Shown here: positions 26,563-34,964 of the stretch, in pieces
How the letters are laid out: the number at the start of each line of letters is the position of its first letter
Numbering within the stretch: position 1 is the first letter of the stretch
Origin: Candidatus Poribacteria bacterium
GTDB lineage: Bacteria; Poribacteria; WGA-4E; UBA9662
Direction: 5' to 3'
DNA length: 64,000 nt
Assembly: GCA_030748495.1 (NCBI GenBank)
Contig: JASMLX010000006.1
Span: 1-64,000, forward strand
The notes under the pieces: generated by a model
Databases searched by the model: none
The model's input: the letters and a program-made list of their open reading frames with translations, nothing else
What the model was told of the DNA's origin: nothing
Made by a program: the position numbers and the translations under genes

Positions 26563-27165
26563 ATGTTCGGTTTGCGGTCTCTGAAAATCAGTTTTTTACG
26601 GCAATATCTTTTAATAAAATTAATTCTGAAACTGGTTGGATTTCTATCTCTTTTAATGGTATTGGGCTGCTCAGAAAGCGAAGAGATAAATTGCGTTTCT
26701 GAAGAGAGCGAAGCTCAGATCGTCCAACTTCAGGCCGAGATCACGTCTCTAAAATCCGAGTTAGCAGATAGGCAAGCTGCAGTTAAAACGCTCGAAAAAG
26801 CGACCCAACTTGTATTAATAAAGGGAGATGTGGTTATCGCACGTAACAAACATAAACGCTTTAGTTTTGATCTCCCAGCGGGGGCAACTCAAGTGCGGTT
26901 CTACGGGAGTTTCAAAGCTGATCAGAAAATAGAAGTATTGCTCCGGGACGAAGCAAATTACCTCAAGTGGCGTCAAAACAGTAGAAGTGGACGCTCCGTT
27001 TGGCGTGCAATTCCAGGTGTTTCCGGCGATGCGGATACCTCCAGGCTAAAAACAGGGAACACCTACTACCTGATTTTTTATTTTGCTCCCGCTTGTAAAC
27101 TTTTGGCTTGCCCTAAACAGGCTATTATTAGCGCTGACTTTAGCCTCAATTATCAAGCCCCTTGA
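26563..27165 (+). CDS. Putative lipoprotein with short coiled coil
   Basis: AAGGAG ends 2 bp before the ATG region (cacaaggagaATG). The 200-residue product begins with a basic, hydrophobic leader (LLIKLILKLVGFLSLLMVLGC) with a good lipobox L-G-C, so the mature protein starts at Cys 36. Residues about 46-84 form a short coiled coil (ESEAQIVQLQAEITSLKSEL). The rest (about 90-200) looks like a small beta-rich domain (KHKRFSFDLPAGATQVRFYG, TYYLIFYFAPACKLL). I do not recognise the family. It is likely anchored in a membrane facing the periplasm. An 18-bp palindrome covers its stop codon. Confidence 0.6.
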   Translation: MFGLRSLKISFLRQYLLIKLILKLVGFLSLLMVLGCSESEEINCVSEESEAQIVQLQAEITSLKSELADRQAAVKTLEKATQLVLIKGDVVIARNKHKRFSFDLPAGATQVRFYGSFKADQKIEVLLRDEANYLKWRQNSRSGRSVWRAIPGVSGDADTSRLKTGNTYYLIFYFAPACKLLACPKQAIISADFSLNYQAP

Positions 27166-27179
27166 GAACATGTTCTCAA
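27162..27179. repeat. Perfect 18-bp palindrome over a stop codon
   Basis: TTGAGAACA TGTTCTCAA is a perfect inverted repeat without a loop. It includes the TGA (27163-27165) that ends the lipoprotein gene. It lacks a T-tract, so a protein-binding site is as likely as a terminator. Confidence 0.45.
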
Positions 27180-27593
27180 AAACTATTAATGAGGATCCTC
27201 AAACTCTGCCTGAAAAATCTAAACAGATGCCCTCCGCGTAGCACTTTATGCTAAAACACCACGTCTCAGTGGAACTTGCAACTAACCCCCTGACAATGTG
27301 CTATCGCCAAGCAAGGATGAAGGACATACTGAAGTCACTTTTGAAGCTGACGATAGATGTCACCTGTCTGAATAGCGAACTAAACGCTCACGCCGAGGGA
27401 TATTCAGCCCATCTGGAAGGTTGATCGCTCTACAAGACAGTACGGTAATTACCAAACGATTGCAAAACAAAAGTTATGATCAGTTATATCAGGGAACTAA
27501 CCCACCGAATTCCCCAACAGTCCCGGGTCTCTGGCTGAGGATAGGCATGCCCTCGACTTGATCATGGACTAGGGAGAAAGCGACCTTGACCAG
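27180..27593. other. Intergenic, nothing recognised
   Basis: About 410 bp with no supported gene. Six-frame inspection shows only short frames without motifs. AGGGAG near 27570 is somewhat far (about 17 bp) from the start of the next gene. Confidence 0.4.
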
Positions 27594-28271
27594 ATGAAGC
27601 CCAAAGTTAGCGTTATTGTTGCCACTACTGTTGACGGAAAAATCACTACCAGTGACAATGCCAGTTCCAAGTTCGCCAGCCGAAGAGATCTAGAACACCT
27701 ACTAGAGGTGCGAAGCCACCACGACGCAATTTTGGCAGGTGCCAAAACCATTACTAACGACGATCCGACCTTTACCTCTGGCCCTCGTTATCAAGATATT
27801 CGTCAGAAACAGGGACTTCCACCAAACCCGATCAAGTGTGTGGTCAGTGGAAAAGGTAGCGTGTTGCCAACGGCACGCATGTTTCATCACAACGATGCGC
27901 CGGCTGCCGTTTTCACCACAGAGCAGATTCCAAATAGGCGACTACGAGAATTGTCGGAAGTGGCAACCGTTTACCATGTCGGTCAAATAGAAGTCGATTT
28001 TGGGCAAATTCTCCGGATCTTAGCCGACCGTTATAAGGTCCAACAACTATTGATCGAAGGGGGTGGAAGCGTCAATGCAGCAGCTTTTCAAGCTGGGATT
28101 GTCGATGATCTTTATCTCACACTTTGCCCAAAAGTTGCTGGTGGGACGAATGTGCCGACTGCTGTTGAAGGCCATGGCTTTACCTTGGCAGATCTGGTCG
28201 ACTTGGAACTGCAACAGCACCAGATTATTGAAGGCGAGGTTTTCCTGCACTATCGTGTATGCTCTCGCTAG
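27594..28271 (+). CDS. RibD C-terminal-domain reductase (pyrimidine reductase-like)
   Basis: The 225-residue protein is a stand-alone RibD_C (DHFR-like) reductase. Diagnostic motifs: VSVIVATTVDGKIT, SRRDLEHLLEVRSHHDAILAGAKTITNDDP, VVSGKGSVLP and LLIEGGGSVNAAAFQAGIVDDLYLTLCPKVAGG. In riboflavin synthesis this domain reduces the ribosylaminopyrimidine intermediate with NADPH, normally fused to or paired with a deaminase. Here no rib genes are adjacent, so it may be an ArfC/RIB7-like enzyme or a paralogue with another substrate. The start lacks a well-spaced Shine-Dalgarno. Confidence 0.82.
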   Translation: MKPKVSVIVATTVDGKITTSDNASSKFASRRDLEHLLEVRSHHDAILAGAKTITNDDPTFTSGPRYQDIRQKQGLPPNPIKCVVSGKGSVLPTARMFHHNDAPAAVFTTEQIPNRRLRELSEVATVYHVGQIEVDFGQILRILADRYKVQQLLIEGGGSVNAAAFQAGIVDDLYLTLCPKVAGGTNVPTAVEGHGFTLADLVDLELQQHQIIEGEVFLHYRVCSR

Positions 28272-28432
28272 ATCGACACCGATCGGAGATCAGACAGCTT
28301 TGTGAGTGCAACCTCAACGCGAGCGAGAATCGGCTTAAATATGTATGGTTCTGCTGTCTAGCCTTGACAGTCCAAGGGGAATTCGATAGAATCGGATTAC
28401 TTAAATTGATTTGATACCCATTTATTAAGGTT

Positions 28433-29416
28433 ATGAGAGCGATTGTACAACGCCATACAGGTAATCCTGACGTACTGAAACTGGGCGAGATTCCGTCTCC
28501 AGTTCCGTCTCCCACACAAGTATTAGTAGATGTCAAAGCCACAGCCCTGAACCGTGCAGATACACTGCAAAGAGGTGGATTTTACCCGCCCCCTGAAGGG
28601 GAATCAGAGACACTTGGCCTTGAATTGGCAGGGGTAGTAACACAAGTTGGCGATCAGGTCGAAGGGATCGCAGTTAAGGATCGAATTTTCGGCTTGATTG
28701 GAAGTGGTGGCTACGCTGAACAAGCAGTGATCGACTACCGCCTGGCGATGCCCATACCGGAAGGGTGGACTTTCGAACAAGCAGCCGCCGTAACAGAAGT
28801 GTTCTTTACAGCTAACGAAACCCTGTTTACCCGAGGTCAATTAGCAGCTGGCGAGACGGTACTTATCCATGCTGGTGGCAGCGGGGTCGGGTCGGCCGGT
28901 ATCCAGTTAGCATACCAGGCAGGTGCTACAGTTTTGGTTACCGCAGGTTCTGAGCAGAAGATTGAGCGCACTAAAGTATTAGGAGCAACCGCTGGCATCA
29001 ACTATAAAACACACGATTTCGCAGAACAGATATGGCAGTTAACTGACAACCAAGGTGTAAATCTAGTACAGGATTTTATCGGTGCAGACTATTTATCACG
29101 GAACTTATCGATCCTGAAGTTCGAGGGACGACTGGTCGTTGTTGGCTTGCTTAGCGGAGCCAAAGCAGAAATAGATCTTGGCTTGATTTTACGGGAACGG
29201 TTACAGATCCTCGGATTTGTTATGCGCCGGCTGCCGGTCGAAGAGAAAGCTCGAATTCGCAACCGCTTTGTCGAAAGATGGTTTGATGATCTGGTTTCAG
29301 GTCAGATCCAGCCGATGATCGATACCGTATTTCCACTGGAAGCAGCAGGTGAAGCACACAGATATATGGAAGCCAATCAGAATTTTGGTAAAATCATTTT
29401 GCAGGTAAGCCAGTAA
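28433..29416 (+). CDS. NAD(P)H:quinone oxidoreductase, zinc-free MDR family (PIG3/TP53I3-like)
   Basis: The 327-residue protein matches medium-chain quinone oxidoreductases: ALNRADTLQRGGFYPPPEG, LGLELAGVVTQVG, the nucleotide-binding loop IHAGGSGVGSAGIQLA, GINYKTHDF and GRLVVVGLLSGAKAEIDL. The N-R-A-D-x-x-Q-R-x-G-x-Y-P-P-P-x-G signature is that of the PIG3 subgroup. The zinc-binding Cys cluster of alcohol dehydrogenases is absent. It likely reduces quinones using NADPH. A strong hairpin with TTTT lies 140 bp downstream. Confidence 0.88.
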   Translation: MRAIVQRHTGNPDVLKLGEIPSPVPSPTQVLVDVKATALNRADTLQRGGFYPPPEGESETLGLELAGVVTQVGDQVEGIAVKDRIFGLIGSGGYAEQAVIDYRLAMPIPEGWTFEQAAAVTEVFFTANETLFTRGQLAAGETVLIHAGGSGVGSAGIQLAYQAGATVLVTAGSEQKIERTKVLGATAGINYKTHDFAEQIWQLTDNQGVNLVQDFIGADYLSRNLSILKFEGRLVVVGLLSGAKAEIDLGLILRERLQILGFVMRRLPVEEKARIRNRFVERWFDDLVSGQIQPMIDTVFPLEAAGEAHRYMEANQNFGKIILQVSQ

Positions 29417-29555
29417 GTCGATGTTGAGACTGGAACACATCTAGGCTTTTCAGGACGAATAGATACTTAGTCTCGATGATCAGACCTTAGACAACAAATA
29501 GCCAATTGATACTCATCCCTGATTTGCAGACTACTTAATCTGTCGTGTGGTTTAG

Positions 29556-29596
29556 CGGTTTCCCATGTGATAAAAAGGTGCTTGGGAAACCGTTTT
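29556..29596 (+). terminator. Probable intrinsic terminator
   Basis: Perfect 10 bp stem CGGTTTCCCA (29556-29565) / TGGGAAACCG (29583-29592) with a 17-base loop, then TTTT. It lies between the quinone oxidoreductase and the ABC permease gene and would isolate the two transcripts. Confidence 0.65.
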
Positions 29597-29734
29597 AATG
29601 AAGCTATCTCAATTAACCCTTATGATTAGAGGCCTAGCCTGCATCTTGACTTTCTCAATCTCAAGTGATAAAATGGCGAGCAATTGCAACAATTAAGCAT
29701 TTCGACAATATAGAGATTATGTAAGGAGCAAAGT

Positions 29735-30385
29735 TTGGCAAACCAGAATCGAGGCACAATCGGCCAACAGATAGAACTTCCATTTTCCGAGTCGGTTCGG
29801 ATTAGTTACCAAAGTTTAATGCTCCGGTTTGGCCGGTCGATTATCACCACTGCAGGTATTACGCTCGGGATTGCTTTCCTGGTTTTCGTTGTCATTTCCA
29901 ACGAAATTTCCACCTCAATCGTTGGAGGAAGTGCAAGTGAACAACTAATGGATCTGGGTGAGGAGCAGGAAACGGGCATTTCAACCAAAGACAAATGGTT
30001 GATTATTATGTCACTGATTGTTTGCGTCGTCGGTATCACCAATTCGATGTTGATGTCGGTTACAGAGCGTTTTCGTGAAATCGGAACCATGAAATGTCTG
30101 GGCGCCTTAGATCACTTCGTGGTGATCCTGTTTCTGCTCGAGTCTGGGTTTCAAGGGTTTGCGGGAGCGTTAGTGGGCGCTTTGATCGGTTTCGTGGCTT
30201 CACTTCTAATGAGCTTAGCAAATTTTGGCTTGGATATATTCATGGACTTCCCACTCTTAAGTGTTTTGCTTTGGATTTTGGGTGGAAGTGTTTTGGGAAT
30301 GCTGCTAGCCGTTTTTGGTGCTGCTTTCCCTGCTTGGCGGGCCGCTAAGTTACCGCCGGCAGAAGCGATGCGGACGGAGGTCTAG
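29735..30385 (+). CDS. Reduced MacB/FtsX-type ABC transporter permease
   Basis: A TTG start at 29735 is supported by AAGGAG 6 bp upstream. The 216-residue product has the four membrane segments of a type VII (MacB/LolC/FtsX) permease: about 37-55 (IITTAGITLGIAFLVFVVI), 88-108, 126-150 and 170-200. It has the FtsX-core motif SVTERFREIGTMKCLGA and the end AFPAWRAAKLPPAEAMRTEV. Only about 35 residues separate the first two helices, where MacB-like permeases carry a periplasmic domain of about 200 residues. So it is a mini-permease, not merely a 3' fragment: the N-terminal segment and its typical SIRMA-like entry (YQSLMLRFGRS) are intact. The ATPase follows after 43 bp. Confidence 0.8.
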   Translation: MANQNRGTIGQQIELPFSESVRISYQSLMLRFGRSIITTAGITLGIAFLVFVVISNEISTSIVGGSASEQLMDLGEEQETGISTKDKWLIIMSLIVCVVGITNSMLMSVTERFREIGTMKCLGALDHFVVILFLLESGFQGFAGALVGALIGFVASLLMSLANFGLDIFMDFPLLSVLLWILGGSVLGMLLAVFGAAFPAWRAAKLPPAEAMRTEV

Positions 30386-30428
30386 GTCTATAGGCCAAAG
30401 ACACGGTTTGTAAAGGGAAGTTTGAAAC

Positions 30429-31157
30429 ATGGCGGAAGTTATTGTAAAGACAGATCAGGTTGTAAAAGAGTATCGTATGGGCAACAATGTAGTTAAGGCC
30501 CTGAACGGTGTGAACTTGGAGATCTATCAAGGTGAGTATCTGTCCTTGATGGGACCATCTGGTTCTGGGAAGTCAACCCTTTTTAACATGATTGGGGCTC
30601 TCGACCGCCCCACCAAGGGTAGCGTTTTTATTGATGGCCAAAATACATCAGGTCTAACTACTTCTCAGATTGCCTGGTTAAGGTGTCATAAGATCGGCTA
30701 CATTTTTCAGAGTTACAACCTGCTACACGTGATGACAGCATTAGAAAACGTTACCCTCCCGATGATTTTCGCCGGTTTATCGGTCAAAGAGCGAAACAAA
30801 AAAGGAGAGGAACTGCTGGAACTGGTAGGCCTGGATGATAGAATCTACCATTTGCCAGATGAATTGTCCGGTGGGCAACGGCAACGAGTGGCCGTTGCCC
30901 GTGCCCTAGCCAACGATCCTAATATTGTTTTGGCAGACGAACCAACAGCTAACTTAGATATGATAATTGGCCGGGAAATTATTACCCTTATTAAAAGACT
31001 GAATCAAGAGAAAAACGTAACCGTTATCTCGGCCACGCACGACTTAAAGATGCTAGATGTCTCGGATCGTATTGTCGATATTCGGGATGGTGTTGTAGAA
31101 CGTATCCGGAATCGAGATGAGATCGAGCTTGAGGTTGGTGAAGTCACCGGACACTAG
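30429..31157 (+). CDS. ABC transporter ATP-binding protein (LolD/MacB type)
   Basis: The 242-residue ATPase has Walker A GPSGSGKST, the Q-loop YIFQSYNLL, signature LSGGQRQRVAVARAL, Walker B NIVLADEPTANLD and the switch region ISATHDLKML. The LLHVMTALENVTLPMIFAG block is that of the MacB/LolD/FtsE subgroup. GGAAGTTT and then ATG precede; it follows the mini-permease by 43 bp and they surely form one transporter. Such systems do mechanotransmission (lipoprotein release, peptide or toxin export) rather than classical import. Confidence 0.9.
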   Translation: MAEVIVKTDQVVKEYRMGNNVVKALNGVNLEIYQGEYLSLMGPSGSGKSTLFNMIGALDRPTKGSVFIDGQNTSGLTTSQIAWLRCHKIGYIFQSYNLLHVMTALENVTLPMIFAGLSVKERNKKGEELLELVGLDDRIYHLPDELSGGQRQRVAVARALANDPNIVLADEPTANLDMIIGREIITLIKRLNQEKNVTVISATHDLKMLDVSDRIVDIRDGVVERIRNRDEIELEVGEVTGH

Positions 31158-31391
31158 CTACTTTACCTTTTAAAGAGATTACCCGTTGGTGTATTGACAT
31201 CCTTCTACGATAAACTGATCCCTTCCGGTTATACGACATTCATTCCTCAACTCTTCATTTTTCCTCCTAGTAAAGACCTATCCGCCCTTTTCGATCTCTA
31301 TCTTGTCGAACCATAATTTTATTAATACTAGCTTGGGTAACACTATCCACTGATAAGATAGAAAACTAAACACACTATATAAGGAGTTTCG

Positions 31392-32603
31392 ATGTCTCTT
31401 ATTTCACCTGATGGGGGAATGCTCGTCGATTTGGTTGTACCGGACACACAGCGTTCTGAAAGGATGGCAGAAACCATCAATTTACCGAGGTTAGAAATCA
31501 CAGATTACGATCTGCAATGGATTCACATTCTCAGTGAAGGGTGGGCTAGCCCGCTCCGCGGATTTATGCGTGAATCAGCATTTTTACAATCGTCGCACTT
31601 TAACGCTATTCGGCAAGAGGATGGTTCTTGGGTGAATCAATCTATTCCGATTACACTCGATGTTTCTAGTGGAGATCGAGAACGGTTAATCGATAGCCCT
31701 CGAATTGCGCTCTGTTTCAATGGGACACCCGTCGCCATCCTAATAGATCCTGAGTTTTATGCCCACCAAAAAGAGGAACGTGTGGCGCGAACTGTTGGTT
31801 TAACGCACGTTGGACATCCAACGGTTGAGCGTATTATGGCAATGGGGAATTATTTAGTAGGTGGTGAATTAGAAGTTCTAGCTCCGATCACCTATGACGA
31901 TGGGCTGGATCATTATCGATGTTCCCCCGCTGAACTTAGAGCCGAGTTTGAACGTAGGGGAGCAGATGCGGTTTATGCCTTCCAACTGCGAAATCCGGTT
32001 CACAACGGACACGCCCTGTTGATGAACGATACTAGGAGGCAACTGAAAGCAGAAGGTTTTAGGAATCCAATCTTACTATTGCATCCGCTTGGCGGTTGGA
32101 CCAAAGAAGATGACGTCCCATTGGACGTCAGAATGAAGCAGCATGATGCGGTGTTAGAAGATGGAATCTTAGATCCAGAAACAACCATCGTGGCCATTTT
32201 TCCAAGTCCAATGATTTACGGTGGACCGACAGAGGTGCAATGGCATGCTAAGGCACGTATTAATGCTGGTGCCGATCATTACATAGTTGGTCGCGATCCG
32301 GCGGGAATGAACCATCCTGAAACGGACGCACCAATCTATGACCCGTTCCACGGTATGAAGGTGTTACAATCAGCCCCTGGCTTAGAAAGACTCAAAATCA
32401 TTGAGTTCAGGTTTGCCGCTTACGATACGGTAGCTGAACAGATGAGTTTCTTTGACCCTAGTCGAGCTGACGACTTCTTGACGATTTCAGGGTCAAAGAT
32501 GCGGGAATATGCTCGAAATGGGGAGTCGCCACCCAAAGGATTTATGGGGGGAAAGGCTTGGCAGGTTGTCGCCGACTACTATGATTCTTTGACAGATGGC
32601 TAA
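31392..32603 (+). CDS. sat: ATP sulfurylase (sulfate adenylyltransferase), PAPSS-type
   Basis: The 403-residue enzyme makes adenosine 5'-phosphosulfate from ATP and sulfate. Key motifs are complete: FQLRNPVHNGH with both His of H-x-G-H, LLLHPLGGWTKEDDVPLDVRMKQH, AIFPSPMIYGGPTEVQWHAKAR, HYIVGRDPAGM and SGSKMREYARNGESPPKGFM. This set resembles the sulfurylase half of animal PAPS synthetases and plant-type sulfurylases more than the common prokaryotic Sat. An APS kinase domain is not fused or adjacent. AAGGAG precedes the ATG by 6 bp. It stands alone and could serve assimilation or sulfation. Confidence 0.88.
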   Translation: MSLISPDGGMLVDLVVPDTQRSERMAETINLPRLEITDYDLQWIHILSEGWASPLRGFMRESAFLQSSHFNAIRQEDGSWVNQSIPITLDVSSGDRERLIDSPRIALCFNGTPVAILIDPEFYAHQKEERVARTVGLTHVGHPTVERIMAMGNYLVGGELEVLAPITYDDGLDHYRCSPAELRAEFERRGADAVYAFQLRNPVHNGHALLMNDTRRQLKAEGFRNPILLLHPLGGWTKEDDVPLDVRMKQHDAVLEDGILDPETTIVAIFPSPMIYGGPTEVQWHAKARINAGADHYIVGRDPAGMNHPETDAPIYDPFHGMKVLQSAPGLERLKIIEFRFAAYDTVAEQMSFFDPSRADDFLTISGSKMREYARNGESPPKGFMGGKAWQVVADYYDSLTDG

Positions 32604-33633
32604 CCAGGGTTTTCTATCAGAAGAATGGCTGATTGATAATCAGTTGGGCGTTTAATCTTACCATCGGCGTGGGCTATCCACGGAGCATAGCCGATCAAAA
32701 TTTGGGATGGCAACTATGGCTGCAAGCACTGACCGATCTGCTAGCCATTTACCTTAATTCAGTTGCCATTCGTTCCACCTAAATAATTATTGAACATAAG
32801 GATGAGAGAGAGCAAAAGACCAAATCGCAGGTAAACGTCAAAAATAGAGTACCTAGGTGGGAGAATTAAGCCTCAAGTAGTGTTGAACAGTTTCCGTAAT
32901 TATATTTGCTGGCTAAGATTGGAGCGATAATGACAGATTAGAACTCATCGAATCAGTAGCCCAGAGCGAGTCGGCTATGCAGGAGAATAGAACCATGACC
33001 GAAGTGCAAATTACGATCCAGTTACCGCATCAAGTAGAATCAATGGAGCAGTTGGAAGCGGTGATAGATGCCAAGGAGCAACAGATCAAACCGGGATACT
33101 AATTCACGATTTTCCGGACGAATTATCTGCAGGCGGATGGCTACATATGCCCTGTCAGATGACAATGAAACTGGCCGAAAACGAGTCGCTTTTTTTGGTA
33201 CATCCACCCAACACCCACGGCAAATTGATTGTCGCTCAGCGCCTTAATACCAATCTATGGCTGAGCCGTTTCGTCTCCAAGACCAGGCCATGTATGGTTC
33301 TCTGCATCTGAGAACGTCTCGTATTTGAGCCGCAGGTTTGCGTTTTACCTCGAAATTGCTTCGTGTTACCCATCCATTGTTTCAATCGTTGACGAAACTC
33401 GATATATACCGCAACATTTTCGCTCGTCAACGGGTCCTTACAATAATTAGCAATACGGTATTGGGATAACTTGCCCTAGGAGCTTGAGGGCATCGTCGTC
33501 AGCACCTCCTATCGTTAAGCTGTAGTGGATCTAGAGTCCTGCGGAGAACCTGCCTCCAAAACGTTTCTGTCTGGTCAGTTGTATCCTCAAAATGGGATGA
33601 TTATCTTGTCGTCATGGCATCAGCCTGTGGATT
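32604..33633. other. Long intergenic with decayed fragments
   Basis: About 1 kb without an intact gene. A plus-strand ORF of 35 codons at 32995-33102 (MTEVQITIQLPHQVESMEQL...) has AGGAG upstream and reads like a truncated N terminus, perhaps of a transposase, but I cannot place the family. A minus-strand frame at 33236-33430 (FRQRLKQWMGNTKQFRGKTQT) may be another fragment of a mobile element. At 32630-32780 a hydrophobic frame suggests a membrane-protein remnant. None is intact. Confidence 0.4.
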
Positions 33634-34488
33634 CTACTCCTTTTTTAATTCACCCCAAGCCAGGGAAAGCGTCTTTCCCGACGGTTCTACGGCCAGGCCT
33701 TCGGCTTGAAAGTTGTTCGACACTTGAGCCGGAGTCAGCGCCCGGTCATAGATACGAACCTCATCTAGATAGGCTTGAACTGTGTCACAGTTGCAACCGT
33801 CTGACCGGTCTCCGATACCCAGAATTAATCCTCCTTTTTTGAGGCTACCTCCTTTCATAGTATATTTGTTAGCCTGTTTTCCATCAATATAGAGAATAAC
33901 AGTGGTCCCATCATAAGTTCCGGCCAGGTGCAGCCACTTCTTAATTGGAATGTCGCCCTTGATATCGTGTTTAGCTGCATCGGTATTGGCGTTTGGTGTT
34001 CTGAGCCAGAAATTATGGCGATTATCGTCATCGTCGTAATATAGAGTGGCGACGTTTTTATTGGCCGGCATATCATCCAGCGAGATGATTCGATTCCAGC
34101 TATCGTCCAATGCTGTCACAAAGACCCAGCACTCGAGCGTAATTTGATCCCACGCGCGGTTGATTTTGGGTGGTTTGCTATCTTCCACTTTGAGATAATC
34201 CTCGGCGCCATCCAATAGCAGGCATTCGTTGACTTTACAATCTGCTTTTTTGGCTAATTCCGGGTCGCCAACGACTTTACCCACTAACCCGCTAAAGTCG
34301 TCTTTGATCTCTTTTTTGTTGAAGGTGGCTTGATCAAATGACCAGTAGGCGACCAATCATTCCTTCACTGCCCCTCGAGAATGGGCCAGGCTCAGATAAC
34401 CAAACAGGCAGATTAGCATCGCTGGGCAAAGTTGAATAGATTTGGCTAATAACGTGAGCAAATTTGATCGTAACAGTAACTTGTTCAT
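33634..34488 (-). pseudogene. Secreted LamG (ConA-like) protein interrupted by an in-frame TGA
   Basis: The ATG at 34488 has AAGGAGAG 6 bp upstream and encodes a signal-type N terminus with a hydrophobic core (LCPAMLICLFGYLSLAHS). After 43 codons an in-frame TGA (34357-34359) interrupts, and the same frame then continues at once with VAYWSFDQATF and a complete LamG domain: LLLDGAEDYLKVEDS, ITLECWVFV, KKWLHLAGTYDGTTVILYIDGK, AYLDEVRIYDRALT. It ends AVEPSGKTLSLAWGELKKE, the C-terminal motif shared with two other secreted proteins here. TGA is an ordinary stop in neighbouring genes, so this looks like a single nonsense mutation. A TTG directly after it could reinitiate translation of an unsecreted 240-residue domain. 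Confidence 0.75.
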
Positions 34489-34964
34489 TGATTCTCTCCT
34501 TCATTGTTAAACTTTATCGTTAAATCATGTCCTCGACTCAACCAAATGGACTCAATCCCACCCCCGGTCGGAGTCGAGGACGCGCTTTCGCAGAAACGGG
34601 TTGGCCGACATCTAACTGACGGGGCTGGGAATTACTAATTAAGGGGCAATATCCACCAGCCGTAAAACCCTCTGCGAATCCGAGGCTCGACGGTCAGACA
34701 CTGACCAGCGATCAATAGAAAACACGGAAGTTACCTGCTTTCTCGATCTGTATTTGGGTTAAAGAGCCACCAGAGCCGTAACCCGAGTTTATCTCTGGCG
34801 ACTCCTTTTTTTACTATACCTGTGCGTAGGTGAGCCCGGATAATCTCGCCCTCGACCATACGCTATTTTCCACCCTATGCGTGACGAATTGGAATCTCAG
34901 CAGCATAACTTCTACCTACTTTTAGAATACGCAAATTTGCTGGATCCAACACCTTCTCTACCTT
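34489..34964. other. Leader/intergenic region of the LamG gene
   Basis: No ORF is supported in these 475 bp. The region holds an 11-bp perfect inverted repeat (34529-34581) just upstream of the LamG start on the minus strand, and otherwise unremarkable sequence up to the Gfo/Idh/MocA gene. Confidence 0.4.
34529..34581 (-). repeat. 11-bp perfect inverted repeat upstream of LamG gene
   Basis: GTCCTCGACTC (34529-34539) and GAGTCGAGGAC (34571-34581) are separated by 31 bases. The element lies 41 bp before the LamG start codon, so in RNA it would form a 5' leader hairpin; it could also be an operator. Confidence 0.45.

Noticed and set aside
27162..27179. LexA (SOS box) site
   Set aside because: The Gram-positive SOS box needs GAAC-N4-GTTC; here the spacer is two bases, and no repair gene is adjacent.
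29735..30385. ABC permease as a mere 3' fragment of a MacB gene
   Set aside because: The first transmembrane helix and its preceding region are present, with a good AAGGAG before the TTG start, so an in-frame reduced protein is the better reading.
34357..34359. TGA in the LamG gene as selenocysteine or a recoded UGA genetic code
   Set aside because: TGA is the normal stop of several intact genes here (for example 26313, 27165, 60943), and no SECIS-like hairpin follows.
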